Origin: Streptomyces sp. NBC_01351 | GTDB taxonomy: Bacteria; Actinomycetota; Actinomycetes; Streptomycetales; Streptomycetaceae | Assembly: GCF_036237315.1 (NCBI RefSeq) | Contig: NZ_CP108356.1 | Location: forward strand, 2,414,501 to 2,478,500 | Direction: 5' to 3' | Length of the DNA: 64,000 bases | Shown: in pieces, positions 33,410-43,020 of the stretch | How positions within the stretch are numbered: the first letter of the stretch is position 1 | How the letters are laid out: each line of letters starts with the position of its first letter | The notes under the pieces: generated by a model | Database searches by the model: none | The model's input: the letters and a program-made list of their open reading frames with translations, nothing else | What the model was told of the DNA's origin: nothing | Made by a program: the position numbers and the translations under genes

Positions 33410-35217
33410 CAGAACTCTCCGGAGGTCTTGTCGGGGCGCAGCCGCTCCAGCACCAGCAGGGACGCCGCGCACACCAACATCAGGATCGTGCTCAGGGCCA
33501 TCGCCTGCCCGTAGTTCATCTCCCCGGCCCGCCCCAGCAGCCGTGCCACGGCCACCGGCAGCGTCGGGCGGTCCGGCCGCGCGATGAACACGGTCGCGCC
33601 GAACTCCCCCAGCGAGACCGCGAAGGCGAATCCGGCGGCGATCAGCAGCGCCCGCCGCACCAGCGGCAGGTCCACCTCCCGCCAGGCCCGCAGCGGAGAC
33701 GCGCCGAGCACCGCGGCGGCCTCCCGGAGCCTCCCGTCCACCGCCCGCAGCACGGGCAGCATGGTCCGTACGACGAACGGCACGCCGACGAGGGCCTGCG
33801 CGAGCGGCACCAGGATCCACGAGGTCCGCAGGTCCAGCGGCGGCTCGTCCAGGGTGATGAGGAAACCGAAGCCCACCGTCACGGCGGACACCCCGAGCGG
33901 AAGCATCAGCAGCGCGTCGAAGCCGCGCACGAAGCGGCCCCCGCGCCGGGTCAGTGCCGCGGCCGCGAGCCCCCCGATGACCAGGGCGATCGCGGTGGCG
34001 GCGAGCGCGTACTGGAGGGAGTTCCAGATCGCCTCCAGCGGCGGCACCAGGAACGTTCCGCCGCCCGCGCCCACCTCCTGTAGCGCCCGGTAGAAGCCGA
34101 ACCCGTACCCGCCGGGCACGTCGAAGGAGCGTTCCACCAGCACGCCGAGCGGCGCCACGATGAGCAGCGCCACGGTCAGCAGTACCCCGCCCAGCAGAGC
34201 GCGCTGCGCCCAGCCGCGCGGCCGGTGTGTGGTCCGGCCGGGATCGACCAGCCGCAGCGCGGTCTCGCGCTTGCGCACGGTCCAGGCGTGCACGGCGAGG
34301 ATCCCGCCGATCGCGGCGAACTGGACCATCGTCAGCACGGCGGCCGTCGGCAGGTCCAGGAGCTGTGCGGTCTGCCGGTAGACCTCCACCTCCAGGGTGG
34401 AGTACGAGGGCCCGCCGAGGATCAGCACGACGCCGAAGGAGCTGAAGGTGAAGAGGAACACCATCAGCGAGGCCGCGGCCACCGACGGGGCCAGCGCGGG
34501 CAGCGTCACCCGCCGCCAGGCGGCGAACCGTCCGGCGCCCAGCACCCGGGCGGCCTCCTCCTGACGCGGATCCAGCTGGGCCCAGAGCCCGCCGACCGTG
34601 CGGACGACGACCGCGTAGTTGAAGAAGACGTGCGCGAGGAGGATCGCCCAGACGGTGGTGTCGAGCCGGACCCCCACCCGTTCGTCCAGCAGCCCGTTCC
34701 GGCCGACCAGCGCGAGGAAGGCGGTGCCGACCACCACGGTCGGCAGCACGAAGGGGACGGTCACCAAGGCGCGCAGCAGCTGCTTGCCGGGGAACTCGAA
34801 GCGCGCGAAGACGTACGCGGCCGGGAGCGCGATCAGCAGCGTGAGCCCGGTGGAGGCGAGCGCCTGCCAGGTGGTGAACCAGAGCACGTCGGCGATGTCG
34901 GGCCGGGTGATCACCTCGCCGATCCGGCCGAACTGCCACCCGGCGTCGGTCTTGAGACCGCGCCCGACGATGGCGGCGACAGGATAGGCGAAGAACAGCC
35001 CGAAGAAGGCGAGGGGCACGGCCATCAGCGCGAAGCGCACGGCCGTGGCCCGGCCGGACTCAGGGGCGGTCTCACGACCGGACCCACGACCGGGCTCACG
35101 GCCGGACTCACGACCGGGCTCACGGGCGGTGTCACCCGTGGCCGGGACCGGCGCGGCGCCCCCCGACGCCGCGCCCGCTCCCTTGGTGCCGCCTACTTCA
35201 CGACGAGCGCGGTCCAT
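33409..35217 (-). CDS. thiP: Thiamine-type ABC permease with two fused transport domains
   Basis: The 602-residue permease has two six-helix halves, the ThiP/FbpB organisation in which one polypeptide forms the whole channel. The EAA loops read REAAAVLGASPLRAWREV and EEAARVLGAGRFAAWRRVT. The N-terminal 60 residues are a charged tetrapeptide repeat (REPG/RESG), encoded by a 12-base tandem repeat. ATG 35217 overlaps the 3' end of the binding-protein gene by 25 bases; a GTG just before the first helix is the alternative start. Confidence 0.82.
   Translation of the reverse strand: MDRARREVGGTKGAGAASGGAAPVPATGDTAREPGRESGREPGRGSGRETAPESGRATAVRFALMAVPLAFFGLFFAYPVAAIVGRGLKTDAGWQFGRIGEVITRPDIADVLWFTTWQALASTGLTLLIALPAAYVFARFEFPGKQLLRALVTVPFVLPTVVVGTAFLALVGRNGLLDERVGVRLDTTVWAILLAHVFFNYAVVVRTVGGLWAQLDPRQEEAARVLGAGRFAAWRRVTLPALAPSVAAASLMVFLFTFSSFGVVLILGGPSYSTLEVEVYRQTAQLLDLPTAAVLTMVQFAAIGGILAVHAWTVRKRETALRLVDPGRTTHRPRGWAQRALLGGVLLTVALLIVAPLGVLVERSFDVPGGYGFGFYRALQEVGAGGGTFLVPPLEAIWNSLQYALAATAIALVIGGLAAAALTRRGGRFVRGFDALLMLPLGVSAVTVGFGFLITLDEPPLDLRTSWILVPLAQALVGVPFVVRTMLPVLRAVDGRLREAAAVLGASPLRAWREVDLPLVRRALLIAAGFAFAVSLGEFGATVFIARPDRPTLPVAVARLLGRAGEMNYGQAMALSTILMLVCAASLLVLERLRPDKTSGEF
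35055..35138. repeat. Seven tandem 12-bp units in the ABC permease gene
   Basis: Seven 12-base units with consensus CGGNCTCACGNC run without interruption. Because 12 is a multiple of three, length changes would add or remove four residues (Arg-Glu-Pro/Ser-Gly) and keep the frame. Strand slippage could make the N-terminal tail length-variable between strains. Confidence 0.85.
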
Positions 35218-36290
35218 GCCGAGACCCACTGCTCACGGTTCTTGGCGATGGTCTCCGGAGCCACGTTCTCGGGCTTCTCGACCACCACGCCGTGCTTGGT
35301 GAACAGCTCCGGCAGGGAAGCGTTCTTCGTCACCGGGTTCACGAACATCTGGAGCGGCATGTCCTCCTGGAACTTCTTGCCGATCATGAAGTCGATCAGC
35401 GCCTTGCCGCCCTCCTCGTTCTTCGCGCCCTTCAGCAGACCCGCGAACTCGATCTGGCGGAAGCAGGTGCCGGTGGCGACGCCCGTCGGGGCCTCGGTCG
35501 GCTGCGGCTCGCCGTACAGCACCTCGACCGGCGGGCTGGAGGCGTAGGAGACGACCAGCGGGCGGTCGCCCTTGGCCTTCTTTCCGCCCGCGGAGCCGGA
35601 GAACCGCTCGTTGTAGGCCTGCTCCCAGCCGTCGACGACCTCGACGCCGTTGGCCTTCAGCTTGGTCCAGTAGTCCTTCCAGCCGTCCTCGCCGTACTTG
35701 CCGACGGAGGCGAGCAGGAAGCCGAGGCCGGGCGAGGAGGTCGCGGCGTTCTCGGTGACCAGCAGGTTCTTGTACTCGGGCTTGATCAGGTCGTCCAGCG
35801 TCTGCGGCGGGGCGATCTTCTTGTCGGCGAAGTACGCCTTGTCGTAGTTGACGCAGATGTCGCCGGAGTCGATCGGGGTGACCCGGTGCTCCTTGTCCAG
35901 GACGAACTCCGGCTTCACCTCGGCCAGGCCCTTGGCCTCGTACGCGGTGAAGATGCCGTTGTCGAGGGCGCGCGAGAGCAGGGTGTTGTCCACGCCGAAG
36001 AACACGTCGCCGCGCGGGGAGCCCTTGGTGAGGATCTCCTGGTTCAGCGCCGCGCCCGCGTCCCCGGACTTCAGGACCTTGACCGTGTAGCCGCTCTGCT
36101 GCTCGAACTCCTTGAGGACCGTGTCGGTCACGTTGAAGGAGTCGTGGGAGACGAGCGTGACGGTCTTGGACTTCGGGGCGTCGGTCGCGCCCGCGGGCTT
36201 GTCCTTGGCGTCGCCGCCGCAGGCGCTGAGCGTGGTGACGCCCAGCGCGGCCGCGAGCGCGGCGCCCGCGATCTTCTTGGTGGTGCTCAC
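35193..36290 (-). CDS. thiB: Thiamine-type ABC substrate-binding lipoprotein
   Basis: The 365-residue protein has a signal peptide with lipobox LSAC at about residue 23. The mature protein shows VTLVSHDSFNVTDTVLKEFE and WEQAYNERF, features of ThiB/TbpA-type binding proteins. GTG 36290 follows AGGAGG at eight bases. That ribosome site lies within a short hairpin, and a TPP riboswitch lies farther upstream, so expression should fall when thiamine pyrophosphate is plentiful. Confidence 0.9.
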   Translation of the reverse strand: MSTTKKIAGAALAAALGVTTLSACGGDAKDKPAGATDAPKSKTVTLVSHDSFNVTDTVLKEFEQQSGYTVKVLKSGDAGAALNQEILTKGSPRGDVFFGVDNTLLSRALDNGIFTAYEAKGLAEVKPEFVLDKEHRVTPIDSGDICVNYDKAYFADKKIAPPQTLDDLIKPEYKNLLVTENAATSSPGLGFLLASVGKYGEDGWKDYWTKLKANGVEVVDGWEQAYNERFSGSAGGKKAKGDRPLVVSYASSPPVEVLYGEPQPTEAPTGVATGTCFRQIEFAGLLKGAKNEEGGKALIDFMIGKKFQEDMPLQMFVNPVTKNASLPELFTKHGVVVEKPENVAPETIAKNREQWVSAWTALVVK

Positions 36291-36299
36291 TGGTGATTC

Positions 36300-36318
36300 C
36301 TCCTGGGATGACCAGGAG
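36300..36318 (-). promoter_or_regulatory. Hairpin covering the ThiB ribosome-binding site
   Basis: CTCCTGG (36300-36306) and CCAGGAG (36312-36318) form a seven-pair stem with a five-base loop. On the minus strand the proximal arm includes most of the AGGAGG used by the binding-protein gene. It is a plausible translation switch at the end of the riboswitch leader. Confidence 0.65.
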
Positions 36319-36326
36319 AAGACGCG

Positions 36327-36367
36327 GCCCTGCCCGGCGCTCTGTGGGAGCGGACGCCGGGCAGGGC
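36327..36367 (-). terminator. GC-rich hairpin in the TPP riboswitch leader
   Basis: GCCCTGCCCGGCG (36327-36339) pairs perfectly over 13 bases with its complement at 36355-36367, with a 15-base loop. It lies between the aptamer and the start codon. There is no U tract, so it may be a factor-independent pause or terminator, or a spacer helix separating the aptamer from the ribosome-site hairpin. Confidence 0.65.
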
Positions 36368-36384
36368 GCAACAGCTTGAGTGGT

Positions 36385-36478
36385 GACCGAACTTCCTACC
36401 CCGAATGACCGGGGCGAGGTTCAGAGGGTCTGCGGGTGACGGTTCCCGCACTCTCAGCGCTGTGGCGCTCCCCTGTCG
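36385..36478 (-). promoter_or_regulatory. TPP (THI-box) riboswitch
   Basis: Read on the minus strand, the conserved blocks occur in order: ACAGGGGAGC, GCTGAGAGTGCGG, CCGCAGACCCTCTGAACCTC, and a final GGGGTAGGAA. CTGAGA and CCCTCTGAACCT are the pyrimidine-sensor hallmarks of the thiamine pyrophosphate aptamer. It precedes a three-gene ABC importer by about 95 bases and supports thiamine or precursor uptake as the function. Boundaries are approximate. Confidence 0.92.
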
Positions 36479-36492
36479 GAATATGAAATTGG

Positions 36493-36520
36493 TTCGGCCA
36501 CAGGGTACCCCGTGGCCGAA
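36493..36520 (-). terminator. Terminator hairpin after rlmN
   Basis: TTCGGCCAC (36493-36501) and GTGGCCGAA (36512-36520) pair over nine bases around a palindromic GGGTACCC with one mismatch. It lies 23 bases after the rlmN stop and just before the TPP riboswitch transcript begins, isolating the two minus-strand units. Confidence 0.75.
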
Positions 36521-36542
36521 TACGAACGCTCCGAAACGGAAT

Positions 36543-37655
36543 CTAGCGCTCCGAGGCGGCGAGCTGGCCGCACGCGCCGTCGATCTCCTGGCCGCGGGTG
36601 TCCCGTACGGTCACGGGCACGCCGTGCCGGGCGATGGCCTCGACGAAGGCCTTCTCGTCCTCGGGCCGCGAGGCGGTCCACTTGGAGCCGGGCGTCGGGT
36701 TCAGCGGGATCAGGTTGACGTGGACGCGCTTGCCCTTGAGCAGCTTGCCCAGCAGGTCGCCGCGCCAGGCCTGGTCGTTGATGTCGCGGATCAGGGCGTA
36801 CTCGATGGAGATCCGCCGGCCGGACTTCTCCGCGTACTCCCAGGCCGCGCCGAGGACCTCGCGGACGTTCCAGCGGGTGTTCACGGGGACCAGGGTGTCG
36901 CGCAGCTCGTCGTCGGGCGCGTGCAGCGAGACGGCGAGGCGGCACTTGAAGCCCTCGTCGGCGAACCGCAGCATGGCCGGGACCAGGCCTACGGTGGAGA
37001 CGGTGATCCCGCGCTGCGACAGGCCCAGGCCGTCGGGCTCGGGGTCGGTGAGCCGGCGGATGGCGCCGACCACGCGGTTGTAGTTGGCCAGCGGCTCGCC
37101 CATGCCCATGAAGACGATGTTCGACAGCCGGGCCGGGCCGCCGGGGACCTCGCCGTCGCGCAGGGCGCGCATGCCGTCGACGATCTGGTGCACGATCTCG
37201 GCGGTGGAGAGGTTGCGGTCCAGACCGGCCTGGCCGGTGGCGCAGAACGGGCAGTTCATGCCGCAGCCGGCCTGCGAGGAGATGCACATGGTGACCCGGT
37301 CGGGGTAGCGCATCAGCACGGACTCGACGAGCGTGCCGTCGTGCAGCTTCCACAGGGTCTTGCGCGTGGTGTCGTCGTCGCAGGAGATGTGCCGGATGAC
37401 GTTCATCAGGTCCGGGAGGAGCTCCTGCTGGAGCTTCTCGCGGGAGCCGGCGGGGATGTCGGTCCACTCGGCCGGGTCGTGCGCGTACCGCGCGAAGTAG
37501 TGCTGGGAGAGCTGCTTGGCCCGGAAGGGCTTCTCGCCGATCGCGGCGACCGCCTCGCGGCGCTCCTCCGGCGTGAGGTCGGCGAGGTGCCGGGGCGGCT
37601 TCTTGGCTCCGCGCGGGGCGACGAAGGTGAGCTCTCCCGGAACAGGGCGGGCCAT
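36543..37655 (-). CDS. rlmN: 23S rRNA (adenine2503-C2)-methyltransferase RlmN
   Basis: The 370-residue radical-SAM enzyme has the cluster motif CGMNCPFC (CxxxCxxC) near residue 130 and the conserved [10 protein letters not shown] block. It methylates C2 of A2503 in 23S rRNA and A37 in some tRNAs, using a methyl-cysteine intermediate. It is the last gene of the rpsB-to-rlmN housekeeping cluster, though a terminator hairpin separates it from cdsA. Confidence 0.95.
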   Translation of the reverse strand: MARPVPGELTFVAPRGAKKPPRHLADLTPEERREAVAAIGEKPFRAKQLSQHYFARYAHDPAEWTDIPAGSREKLQQELLPDLMNVIRHISCDDDTTRKTLWKLHDGTLVESVLMRYPDRVTMCISSQAGCGMNCPFCATGQAGLDRNLSTAEIVHQIVDGMRALRDGEVPGGPARLSNIVFMGMGEPLANYNRVVGAIRRLTDPEPDGLGLSQRGITVSTVGLVPAMLRFADEGFKCRLAVSLHAPDDELRDTLVPVNTRWNVREVLGAAWEYAEKSGRRISIEYALIRDINDQAWRGDLLGKLLKGKRVHVNLIPLNPTPGSKWTASRPEDEKAFVEAIARHGVPVTVRDTRGQEIDGACGQLAASER

Positions 37656-37676
37656 GGCAGGTACTCCTTGTAAGAC

Positions 37677-37708
37677 GAAAGGCGCGCCGCAGAAGCAGCG
37701 CGCCTTTC
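37677..37708 (-). terminator. Terminator hairpin between cdsA and rlmN
   Basis: GAAAGGCGCGC (37677-37687) pairs over 11 bases with GCGCGCCTTTC (37698-37708), with a ten-base loop. The minus-strand 3' arm ends in CCTTTCGTCTT, giving a modest pyrimidine tail. It starts about 40 bases after the cdsA stop. Confidence 0.8.
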
Positions 37709-37748
37709 AAGAGTAACCGCCCGGCGTCGGGTGACGTCTTTCCGCAGG

Positions 37749-38822
37749 TCAGCCGGTGCCCACGAAGGCCGCCAGCAGCAGCCAGACCACCGGGGCGGTC
37801 GGCAGCAGCGAGTCGAGCCGGTCCATGATGCCCCCGTGGCCCGGGAGCAGCGTGCCCATGTCCTTGATGCCCAGGTCACGCTTGATCATCGACTCGCCCA
37901 GGTCGCCCAGCGTGGCACTGACCGCGACCGCGAGGCCCAGCAGCAGGCCCTGCCACCAGGAACCGCCGTCGATCAGGAACTCCATGCACAGGGCGCCCGC
38001 CGCCATGGCGAAGGCCACCGCGCCGAAGAGCCCCTCGCGGGTCTTGCCGGGGCTGATGCGCGGCGCGAGCTTCGTCTTGCCGAACCGCCAGCCCACCGCG
38101 TAGGCCCCGGTGTCGCTGACCACGGTCAGCACCAGGAAGGTGACCACGCGCTGCGGACCGTCGTCGGCGGTGAGCAGCATCGTGACGAAGGTGGCGAGGA
38201 ACGGCACGTAGAACGCCGCGAAGACACCCGCGGTGACGTCCTTGAGGTAGTCCTCGGGAGGTTCGGTCATCCGCCAGACCAGGACCGCGAGGGCGGTCAG
38301 GGCCATGGCGACCCAGGTCCCCTCGGCGCCCCGGATGTATCCGGCGATGACCATGGCCGCGCCGCCCACCGCGAGGGGGACGAGCGGGGCCTTGATGCCC
38401 TTCTTCTCCTGGAGCCGGGAGGTGAGCTCCCACAAGCCCACCACGACGGCGACGACGACCACGCCGACGAAGACCGCCTTGACGATGAACAGCGAGGCGA
38501 AGATCACCGCGCCCAGGCCGACGCCGACCCCTATGGCGGCGCGCAGGTCCCGCCCCGCCCGCTTCTTCGGCGGCGGGGAGGCGTCCTGCGGCGCCGGGGA
38601 AGGCGGAGGCGGGGGGCTGGGCATGGGCTCCTGCGGCGGCGTCTCGTCGCGGAAGAGGGGGCCGCCGTCCGGTGCGGCCCCCCGATCGCGTGCTTCCCGG
38701 TCGTCGAAGTCACGGCCGGCGGCATCGGGCACGATGGGCATGGGCCGAGTGTGCGGGCCCACCTGCGCATCGTATGCGGGACCCGCCGGAACCGGCTCCG
38801 GCTGCCAGGAAGAGTCGTTCAT
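37749..38822 (-). CDS. cdsA: Phosphatidate cytidylyltransferase
   Basis: The 357-residue membrane enzyme has a Pro-rich, charged cytoplasmic N-terminal extension of about 120 residues, then seven or eight helices. The family signature SDTGAYAVGWRFGKTKLAPRIS-like region is followed by KTREG and ends with HGGIMDRLDS. It makes CDP-diacylglycerol from phosphatidate and CTP, the precursor of cardiolipin and phosphatidylinositol. The ATG overlaps the frr stop (TGATG). Confidence 0.93.
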   Translation of the reverse strand: MNDSSWQPEPVPAGPAYDAQVGPHTRPMPIVPDAAGRDFDDREARDRGAAPDGGPLFRDETPPQEPMPSPPPPPSPAPQDASPPPKKRAGRDLRAAIGVGVGLGAVIFASLFIVKAVFVGVVVVAVVVGLWELTSRLQEKKGIKAPLVPLAVGGAAMVIAGYIRGAEGTWVAMALTALAVLVWRMTEPPEDYLKDVTAGVFAAFYVPFLATFVTMLLTADDGPQRVVTFLVLTVVSDTGAYAVGWRFGKTKLAPRISPGKTREGLFGAVAFAMAAGALCMEFLIDGGSWWQGLLLGLAVAVSATLGDLGESMIKRDLGIKDMGTLLPGHGGIMDRLDSLLPTAPVVWLLLAAFVGTG

Positions 38823-39379
38823 CAGACTTCGAGGAGCTCGGCTTCCTTGTGCTTCAGGAGCTCGTCCACCTGCGCGACGTACTTCGCGGTGGTGTCGTCG
38901 AGCTCCTTCTCGGCGCGGCGCACCTCGTCCTCGCCGGCCTCCTTGTCCTTGACGAGCTTGTCAAGGGCGTCCTTCGCCTTGCGGCGGATGGAGCGGATGG
39001 AGACCTTGGAGTCCTCGGCCTTGTTCTTGGCGACCTTGATGTACTCCTTGCGGCGGTCCTGCGTCAGCTCGGGGAAGGTCACCCGGATGATGCTGCCGTC
39101 GTTGCTCGGGTTGACACCGAGGTCGGAGTCGCGGATGGCCTGCTCGATGTTGCGCAGGGCGCTCTTGTCGAACGGGGTCACGATCGCCATGCGCGGCTCG
39201 GGGACCGAGAAGGAGGCGAGCTGGTTGATGGGCGTGATGGCGCCGTAGTAGTCCGCCACGATCTTGTTGAACATCGCCGGGTGCGCACGACCGGTGCGAA
39301 TCGCGGCGAAGTCTTCCTTGGCGACGACGACGGCCTTTTCCATCTTCTCCTCGGCCTCGAGGAGGATCTCTTCGGTCAC
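38822..39379 (-). CDS. frr: Ribosome recycling factor
   Basis: The 185-residue protein is the expected length for the family. It has the N-terminal [27 protein letters not shown] helix, the [12 protein letters not shown] block and a basic C-terminal helix region. It splits post-termination ribosomes together with EF-G. GTG 39379 was chosen because AGGAG lies six bases upstream and the length then matches the family exactly. Confidence 0.96.
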   Translation of the reverse strand: MTEEILLEAEEKMEKAVVVAKEDFAAIRTGRAHPAMFNKIVADYYGAITPINQLASFSVPEPRMAIVTPFDKSALRNIEQAIRDSDLGVNPSNDGSIIRVTFPELTQDRRKEYIKVAKNKAEDSKVSIRSIRRKAKDALDKLVKDKEAGEDEVRRAEKELDDTTAKYVAQVDELLKHKEAELLEV

Positions 39380-39464
39380 CACGTGCTCCTGCATGTCTTG
39401 AATGGATGGTTCAGGCGGGCGGGACGGGCGGGGCCGGTCCGGGCTCGGTCCGGCAGCGGACTGC

Positions 39465-40244
39465 TCAGGCCCGGGTTCCCTGGTCGCTGACAAGCGTGCC
39501 GATCTTCTCACCCTTGACGGCGCGCGCGATATTGCCCTCGGCGAGCAGCTCGAAGACGAGGATCGGCAGCTTGTTGTCGCGGCACAGCGTGATCGCCGTG
39601 GCGTCGGCGACCTTGAGGTCGCGGGAGAGGACCTCGCCGTACTCCAGTGCGTCGAACTTCACCGCGTCCGGGTTCTTCTTGGGGTCGGAGTCGTAGACCC
39701 CGTCGACCCCGTTCTTGCCCATGAGCAGGGCCTCGGCGTCGATCTCCAGGGCGCGCTGGGCGGCCGTGGTGTCGGTGGAGAAGTACGGCATGCCCATGCC
39801 GGCGCCGAAGATGACGACGCGCCCCTTCTCCAGGTGCCGCACCGCGCGGAGCGGGATGTACGGCTCCGCGACCTGGCCCATGGTGATGGCGGTCTGTACG
39901 CGGGAGTCGATGCCCTCCTTCTCCAGGAAATCCTGGAGTGCGAGGCAGTTCATGACCGTGCCGAGCATGCCCATGTAGTCGGACCGGGCTCGGTCCATGC
40001 CGCGCTGCTGGAGTTCGGCACCCCGGAAGAAGTTGCCGCCGCCGATCACGACGGCGATCTCCGAGCCGTCGCGGACCACCGCGGCGATCTCACGCGCGAT
40101 GGCGTGGACGACGTCGGGGTCGACGCCCAGTCCTCCGCCACCGGAGAAGGCCTCGCCCGACAGCTTCAGCATGAAGCGGCGGCCCTTCTTGTCCTGGTGG
40201 CTCTTGTCGTCGGATGCGGTGTGGGGGGCCACGCCCTGATTCAT
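39465..40244 (-). CDS. pyrH: UMP kinase
   Basis: The 259-residue amino-acid-kinase-fold enzyme has [10 protein letters not shown] near the N-terminus, [10 protein letters not shown], and [12 protein letters not shown] in the nucleotide site. It phosphorylates UMP to UDP for pyrimidine nucleotide supply. ATG 40244 follows GGAG at seven bases. The 25 N-terminal residues before FMLKLSG are a variable extension. It lies between tsf and frr in the conserved order. Confidence 0.96.
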   Translation of the reverse strand: MNQGVAPHTASDDKSHQDKKGRRFMLKLSGEAFSGGGGLGVDPDVVHAIAREIAAVVRDGSEIAVVIGGGNFFRGAELQQRGMDRARSDYMGMLGTVMNCLALQDFLEKEGIDSRVQTAITMGQVAEPYIPLRAVRHLEKGRVVIFGAGMGMPYFSTDTTAAQRALEIDAEALLMGKNGVDGVYDSDPKKNPDAVKFDALEYGEVLSRDLKVADATAITLCRDNKLPILVFELLAEGNIARAVKGEKIGTLVSDQGTRA

Positions 40245-40271
40245 GGAGATCTCCTCGTGCACATACGAAGA

Positions 40272-40318
40272 AGGCCATTGCCGGTGGGTCCTTGCGGTTC
40301 CCTCTACGGCAATGGCCT
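40272..40318 (-). terminator. Hairpin between tsf and pyrH
   Basis: AGGCCATTGCCG (40272-40283) and CGGCAATGGCCT (40307-40318) form 12 perfect pairs, with a 23-base loop that can fold further. It lies in the 160-base gap between the two genes and probably uncouples the abundant rpsB-tsf message from pyrH. Confidence 0.8.
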
Positions 40319-40406
40319 CCTCGTCAGATCTGCGGTCGTCCTGCGCGAGCGCGGACGACTGCTTCAGACCCTACCGGGGTCCGGCGTCCGTCGCGTACGG
40401 ACGGAC

Positions 40407-41243
40407 TCAGATGCCGACCTTGATGCGCGCGAAGCGCTTCAGGGTGACACCGGCCTCGTCCAGAACCTTCTGCACGGACTTCTTGTTGTCCAGCGCGTAC
40501 GGCTGGCCGAGGAGGGTGGCCTCCTTGAAGAAGCCGTTGACGCGACCCTCGACGATCTTCGCGATGGCAGCCTCGGGCTTGCCCTCCGCGCGGGTGACCT
40601 CTTCGGCGATGCGACGCTCGGACTCGACCTTGTCGGCCGGGACGTCCTCGGCGGACAGCCACTGCGGGGCGAACGCGGCGATGTGCTGCGCGACGCCGCG
40701 GGCGACCTCGGCGTTCTCCTTGTCGAGCTCGACCAGGACGCCGATCTGGAACGGCAGGTCGGGCATCGTGCGGTGCATGTACGAAGCCACGTAACCGCCG
40801 GTGAACTGCGCGAAGCGGTCCAGGACGATCTTCTCGCCGAGGTTGGCGTTGGCCTCGTCGACGAAAGCGGTGACGGTCTTGCCGGCCTCGATCTCGGACG
40901 CGAGCAGCGCCTCGAGGTCGGCCGGGGAGGTCGCGGCAACGTGCGCGGCCAGCTGGTTGGCGACGGCCAGGAACTTCTCGCCCTTGGCGACGAAGTCCGT
41001 CTCGCACTTCAGCTCGACGATGACACCGGAGGTGTTGTCGTCGGCGATGAGGGAGACGACGGCACCGTTCTCGGCAGAACGGCCTTCGCGCTTGGCGACG
41101 CCCTTCTGACCCTTGATGCGGAGCGCTTCCTGGGCCTTGTCGACGTCACCGTCGGCGTCCACGAGCGCGTTCTTGCAGTCCAGCATGCCGGCGCCGGTGA
41201 GCTCGCGGAGCTTCTTGACGTCAGCGGCGGTGTAGTTCGCCAT
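40407..41243 (-). CDS. tsf: Translation elongation factor Ts
   Basis: The 278-residue protein has the N-terminal UBA-like domain (ELTGAGMLDCKNAL) and the EF-Tu-contact motif CETDFVAKGEKF near residue 78. It catalyses GDP release from EF-Tu. It follows rpsB at 135 bases, separated by an imperfect hairpin. Confidence 0.97.
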   Translation of the reverse strand: MANYTAADVKKLRELTGAGMLDCKNALVDADGDVDKAQEALRIKGQKGVAKREGRSAENGAVVSLIADDNTSGVIVELKCETDFVAKGEKFLAVANQLAAHVAATSPADLEALLASEIEAGKTVTAFVDEANANLGEKIVLDRFAQFTGGYVASYMHRTMPDLPFQIGVLVELDKENAEVARGVAQHIAAFAPQWLSAEDVPADKVESERRIAEEVTRAEGKPEAAIAKIVEGRVNGFFKEATLLGQPYALDNKKSVQKVLDEAGVTLKRFARIKVGI

Positions 41244-41284
41244 GAGTCTGTGATTCTCTCTCGAAGTCGTAGATCTACGGGTGA

Positions 41285-41325
41285 ACGGCGGAGGCGCCGC
41301 GCTTGTGGCGCGGCTCCCCCGCCGT
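41285..41325 (-). terminator. Imperfect hairpin between rpsB and tsf
   Basis: ACGGCGG (41285-41291) pairs with CCGCCGT (41319-41325), GG (41293-41294) with CC (41316-41317), and GCCGCGC (41296-41302) with GCGCGGC (41308-41314). The loop is TTGTG. There are 16 pairs with two mismatches. It probably attenuates read-through from rpsB into tsf. Confidence 0.7.
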
Positions 41326-41378
41326 CATCGTCCGTGCTGCGAGTGCCCGGCGCATGAACGCCGGGCGCTCTCAGAGGG

Positions 41379-42293
41379 TCAGGCCTGCTCGGCGTCGGCG
41401 GCCGGAGCCTCGACAGCCTCGACGACCTCGGCGGCCGGGGCCTCCGCGGCGGGGGCCTCGACGGTCTCGGCGGCAGCCTCGGCCGGAGCGGCCTCAGCGG
41501 CGTCGTCGGCCTTCTTGTCACCCTCGAGCAGGTCGCGCTCCCACTCGGCGAGCGGCTCGGCAGCGGCCTTCTCGCCCGGCTTCGAGTCGCCGGTCGCAGC
41601 GCCGGAGCGGGCGATGAGGCCCTCGGCGACGGCGTCGGCGATCACGCGGGTGAGCAGGGTGACGGAACGGATCGCGTCGTCGTTGCCCGGGATCTTGTAG
41701 TCGACCTCGTCGGGGTCGCAGTTGGTGTCGAGGATCGCGACGACCGGGATGTGGAGCTTGCGCGCCTCACCGACGGCGATGTGCTCCTTCTTGGTGTCGA
41801 CGATCCAGACGGCGCTGGGGACCTTCGACATCTCGCGGATACCACCGAGGGTCTTCTCCAGCTTGGTCTTCTCGCGGGAGAGGACCAGGAGCTCCTTCTT
41901 GGTGAGACCCGAGGCGGCGACGTCCTCGAAGTCGATCGCCTCAAGCTCCTTCAGACGCTGGAGGCGCTTGTAGACGGTGGAGAAGTTGGTGAGCATGCCA
42001 CCCAGCCACCGCTGGTTGACGTACGGCATACCAACGCGCGTCGCCTGCTCGGCGATGGCCTCCTGGGCCTGCTTCTTGGTACCGACGAACATGATGGAGC
42101 CACCGTGCGCGACGGTCTCCTTCACGAACTCGTAGGCGCGGTCGATGTACGACAGCGACTGCAGCAGGTCGATGATGTAGATGCCGTTGCGCTCCGTGAA
42201 GATGAAGCGCTTCATCTTCGGGTTCCAACGACGGGTCTGGTGACCGAAGTGGACGCCGCTTTCCAGCAGCTCCCGCATCGTGACGACGGCCAT
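41379..42293 (-). CDS. rpsB: 30S ribosomal protein S2
   Basis: The 304-residue protein starts [21 protein letters not shown], with the S2 signature blocks [15 protein letters not shown] and [16 protein letters not shown]. The C-terminal 60 residues are an acidic Ala/Glu/Pro-rich tail with repeated EAPAAE units, longer than enteric S2 and common in actinobacteria. Of two ATG codons, 42293 has GGAG six bases upstream. It heads the rpsB-tsf unit. Confidence 0.97.
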   Translation of the reverse strand: MAVVTMRELLESGVHFGHQTRRWNPKMKRFIFTERNGIYIIDLLQSLSYIDRAYEFVKETVAHGGSIMFVGTKKQAQEAIAEQATRVGMPYVNQRWLGGMLTNFSTVYKRLQRLKELEAIDFEDVAASGLTKKELLVLSREKTKLEKTLGGIREMSKVPSAVWIVDTKKEHIAVGEARKLHIPVVAILDTNCDPDEVDYKIPGNDDAIRSVTLLTRVIADAVAEGLIARSGAATGDSKPGEKAAAEPLAEWERDLLEGDKKADDAAEAAPAEAAAETVEAPAAEAPAAEVVEAVEAPAADAEQA

Positions 42294-42543
42294 GGCCATC
42301 TCCTTGGTTTCTCGGTTTGGTTCCTGACGCCCCACCGCGTCCTGCCCCGCTGAGGGACCGAGAGACGCTGTCACCTGGCCGTTTCGGGCCGGTGCTGGGG
42401 CGTGCGAAGTCGACCCGGTGACCCGGATCGCCACAAGAAGTGTACGGGACCCGGCGGTATGCCGGGTGACGCCGTTGTCCACAGTGCCCGGACCGTCCAC
42501 AGGCCCGCCCCGGCCGCGTGCGTCTGCGGAACGCTTTGGATCC

Positions 42544-43020
42544 ATGACGACACTTCTGCTCAGCCTGCTCCTGGCCCTGGCCCAGGCGGCCGTCCCCGGG
42601 GTCCGCCCGCTGCCCGGGCCGCTGTCGGTGACCCGATGGTGGGACCCGCCGCCGTCGCCGTACGCGGCCGGGCACCGGGGTGTGGACCTGGCGGCCCCGG
42701 TGGGCGCGGAGGTCCGGGCGGTGGGCGCGGGCCGGGTGCACTTCGCCGGCCCCGTGGCGGGCCGCGGGGTCCTCTCCCTCACCCTCCCGAACGGCCTGCG
42801 CACCACCTACGAACCGGTTCGCGCGCTGGTCTCGGAGGGCGAGTCGGTCACGGCGGGCCAGGTGGTCGCGGTCCTGACGGAGGGGTCCCACTGCCCGTCC
42901 CCGTGCCTCCACTGGGGCCTCCTGAGGGACGAGGAGTACCTCAACCCCCTCGCCCTCCTCCCCCACCCGACGCCCCGCCTCCTACCCACCGGGGACGGCT
43001 CCGGCCCCGCCGGAGCTTGA
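42544..43020 (+). CDS. M23-family metallopeptidase, secreted
   Basis: The 158-residue protein has an N-terminal signal segment ([13 protein letters not shown]) and a LytM-like domain with metal ligands in HRGVDLAAP and the final LHWG of [10 protein letters not shown]. It probably cuts peptidoglycan cross-links or acts as a degenerate adaptor. The last codons (SGPAGA and the TGA) lie inside the first unit of a 35-base tandem repeat, so the C-terminus was set by the repeat. It is divergent from rpsB. Confidence 0.85.
   Translation: MTTLLLSLLLALAQAAVPGVRPLPGPLSVTRWWDPPPSPYAAGHRGVDLAAPVGAEVRAVGAGRVHFAGPVAGRGVLSLTLPNGLRTTYEPVRALVSEGESVTAGQVVAVLTEGSHCPSPCLHWGLLRDEEYLNPLALLPHPTPRLLPTGDGSGPAGA

Noticed and set aside
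42294..42543. A structured rpsB autoregulatory leader
   Set aside because: The 250-base divergent region between rpsB and the M23 gene is GC-rich, but I could not find a convincing conserved fold by eye.
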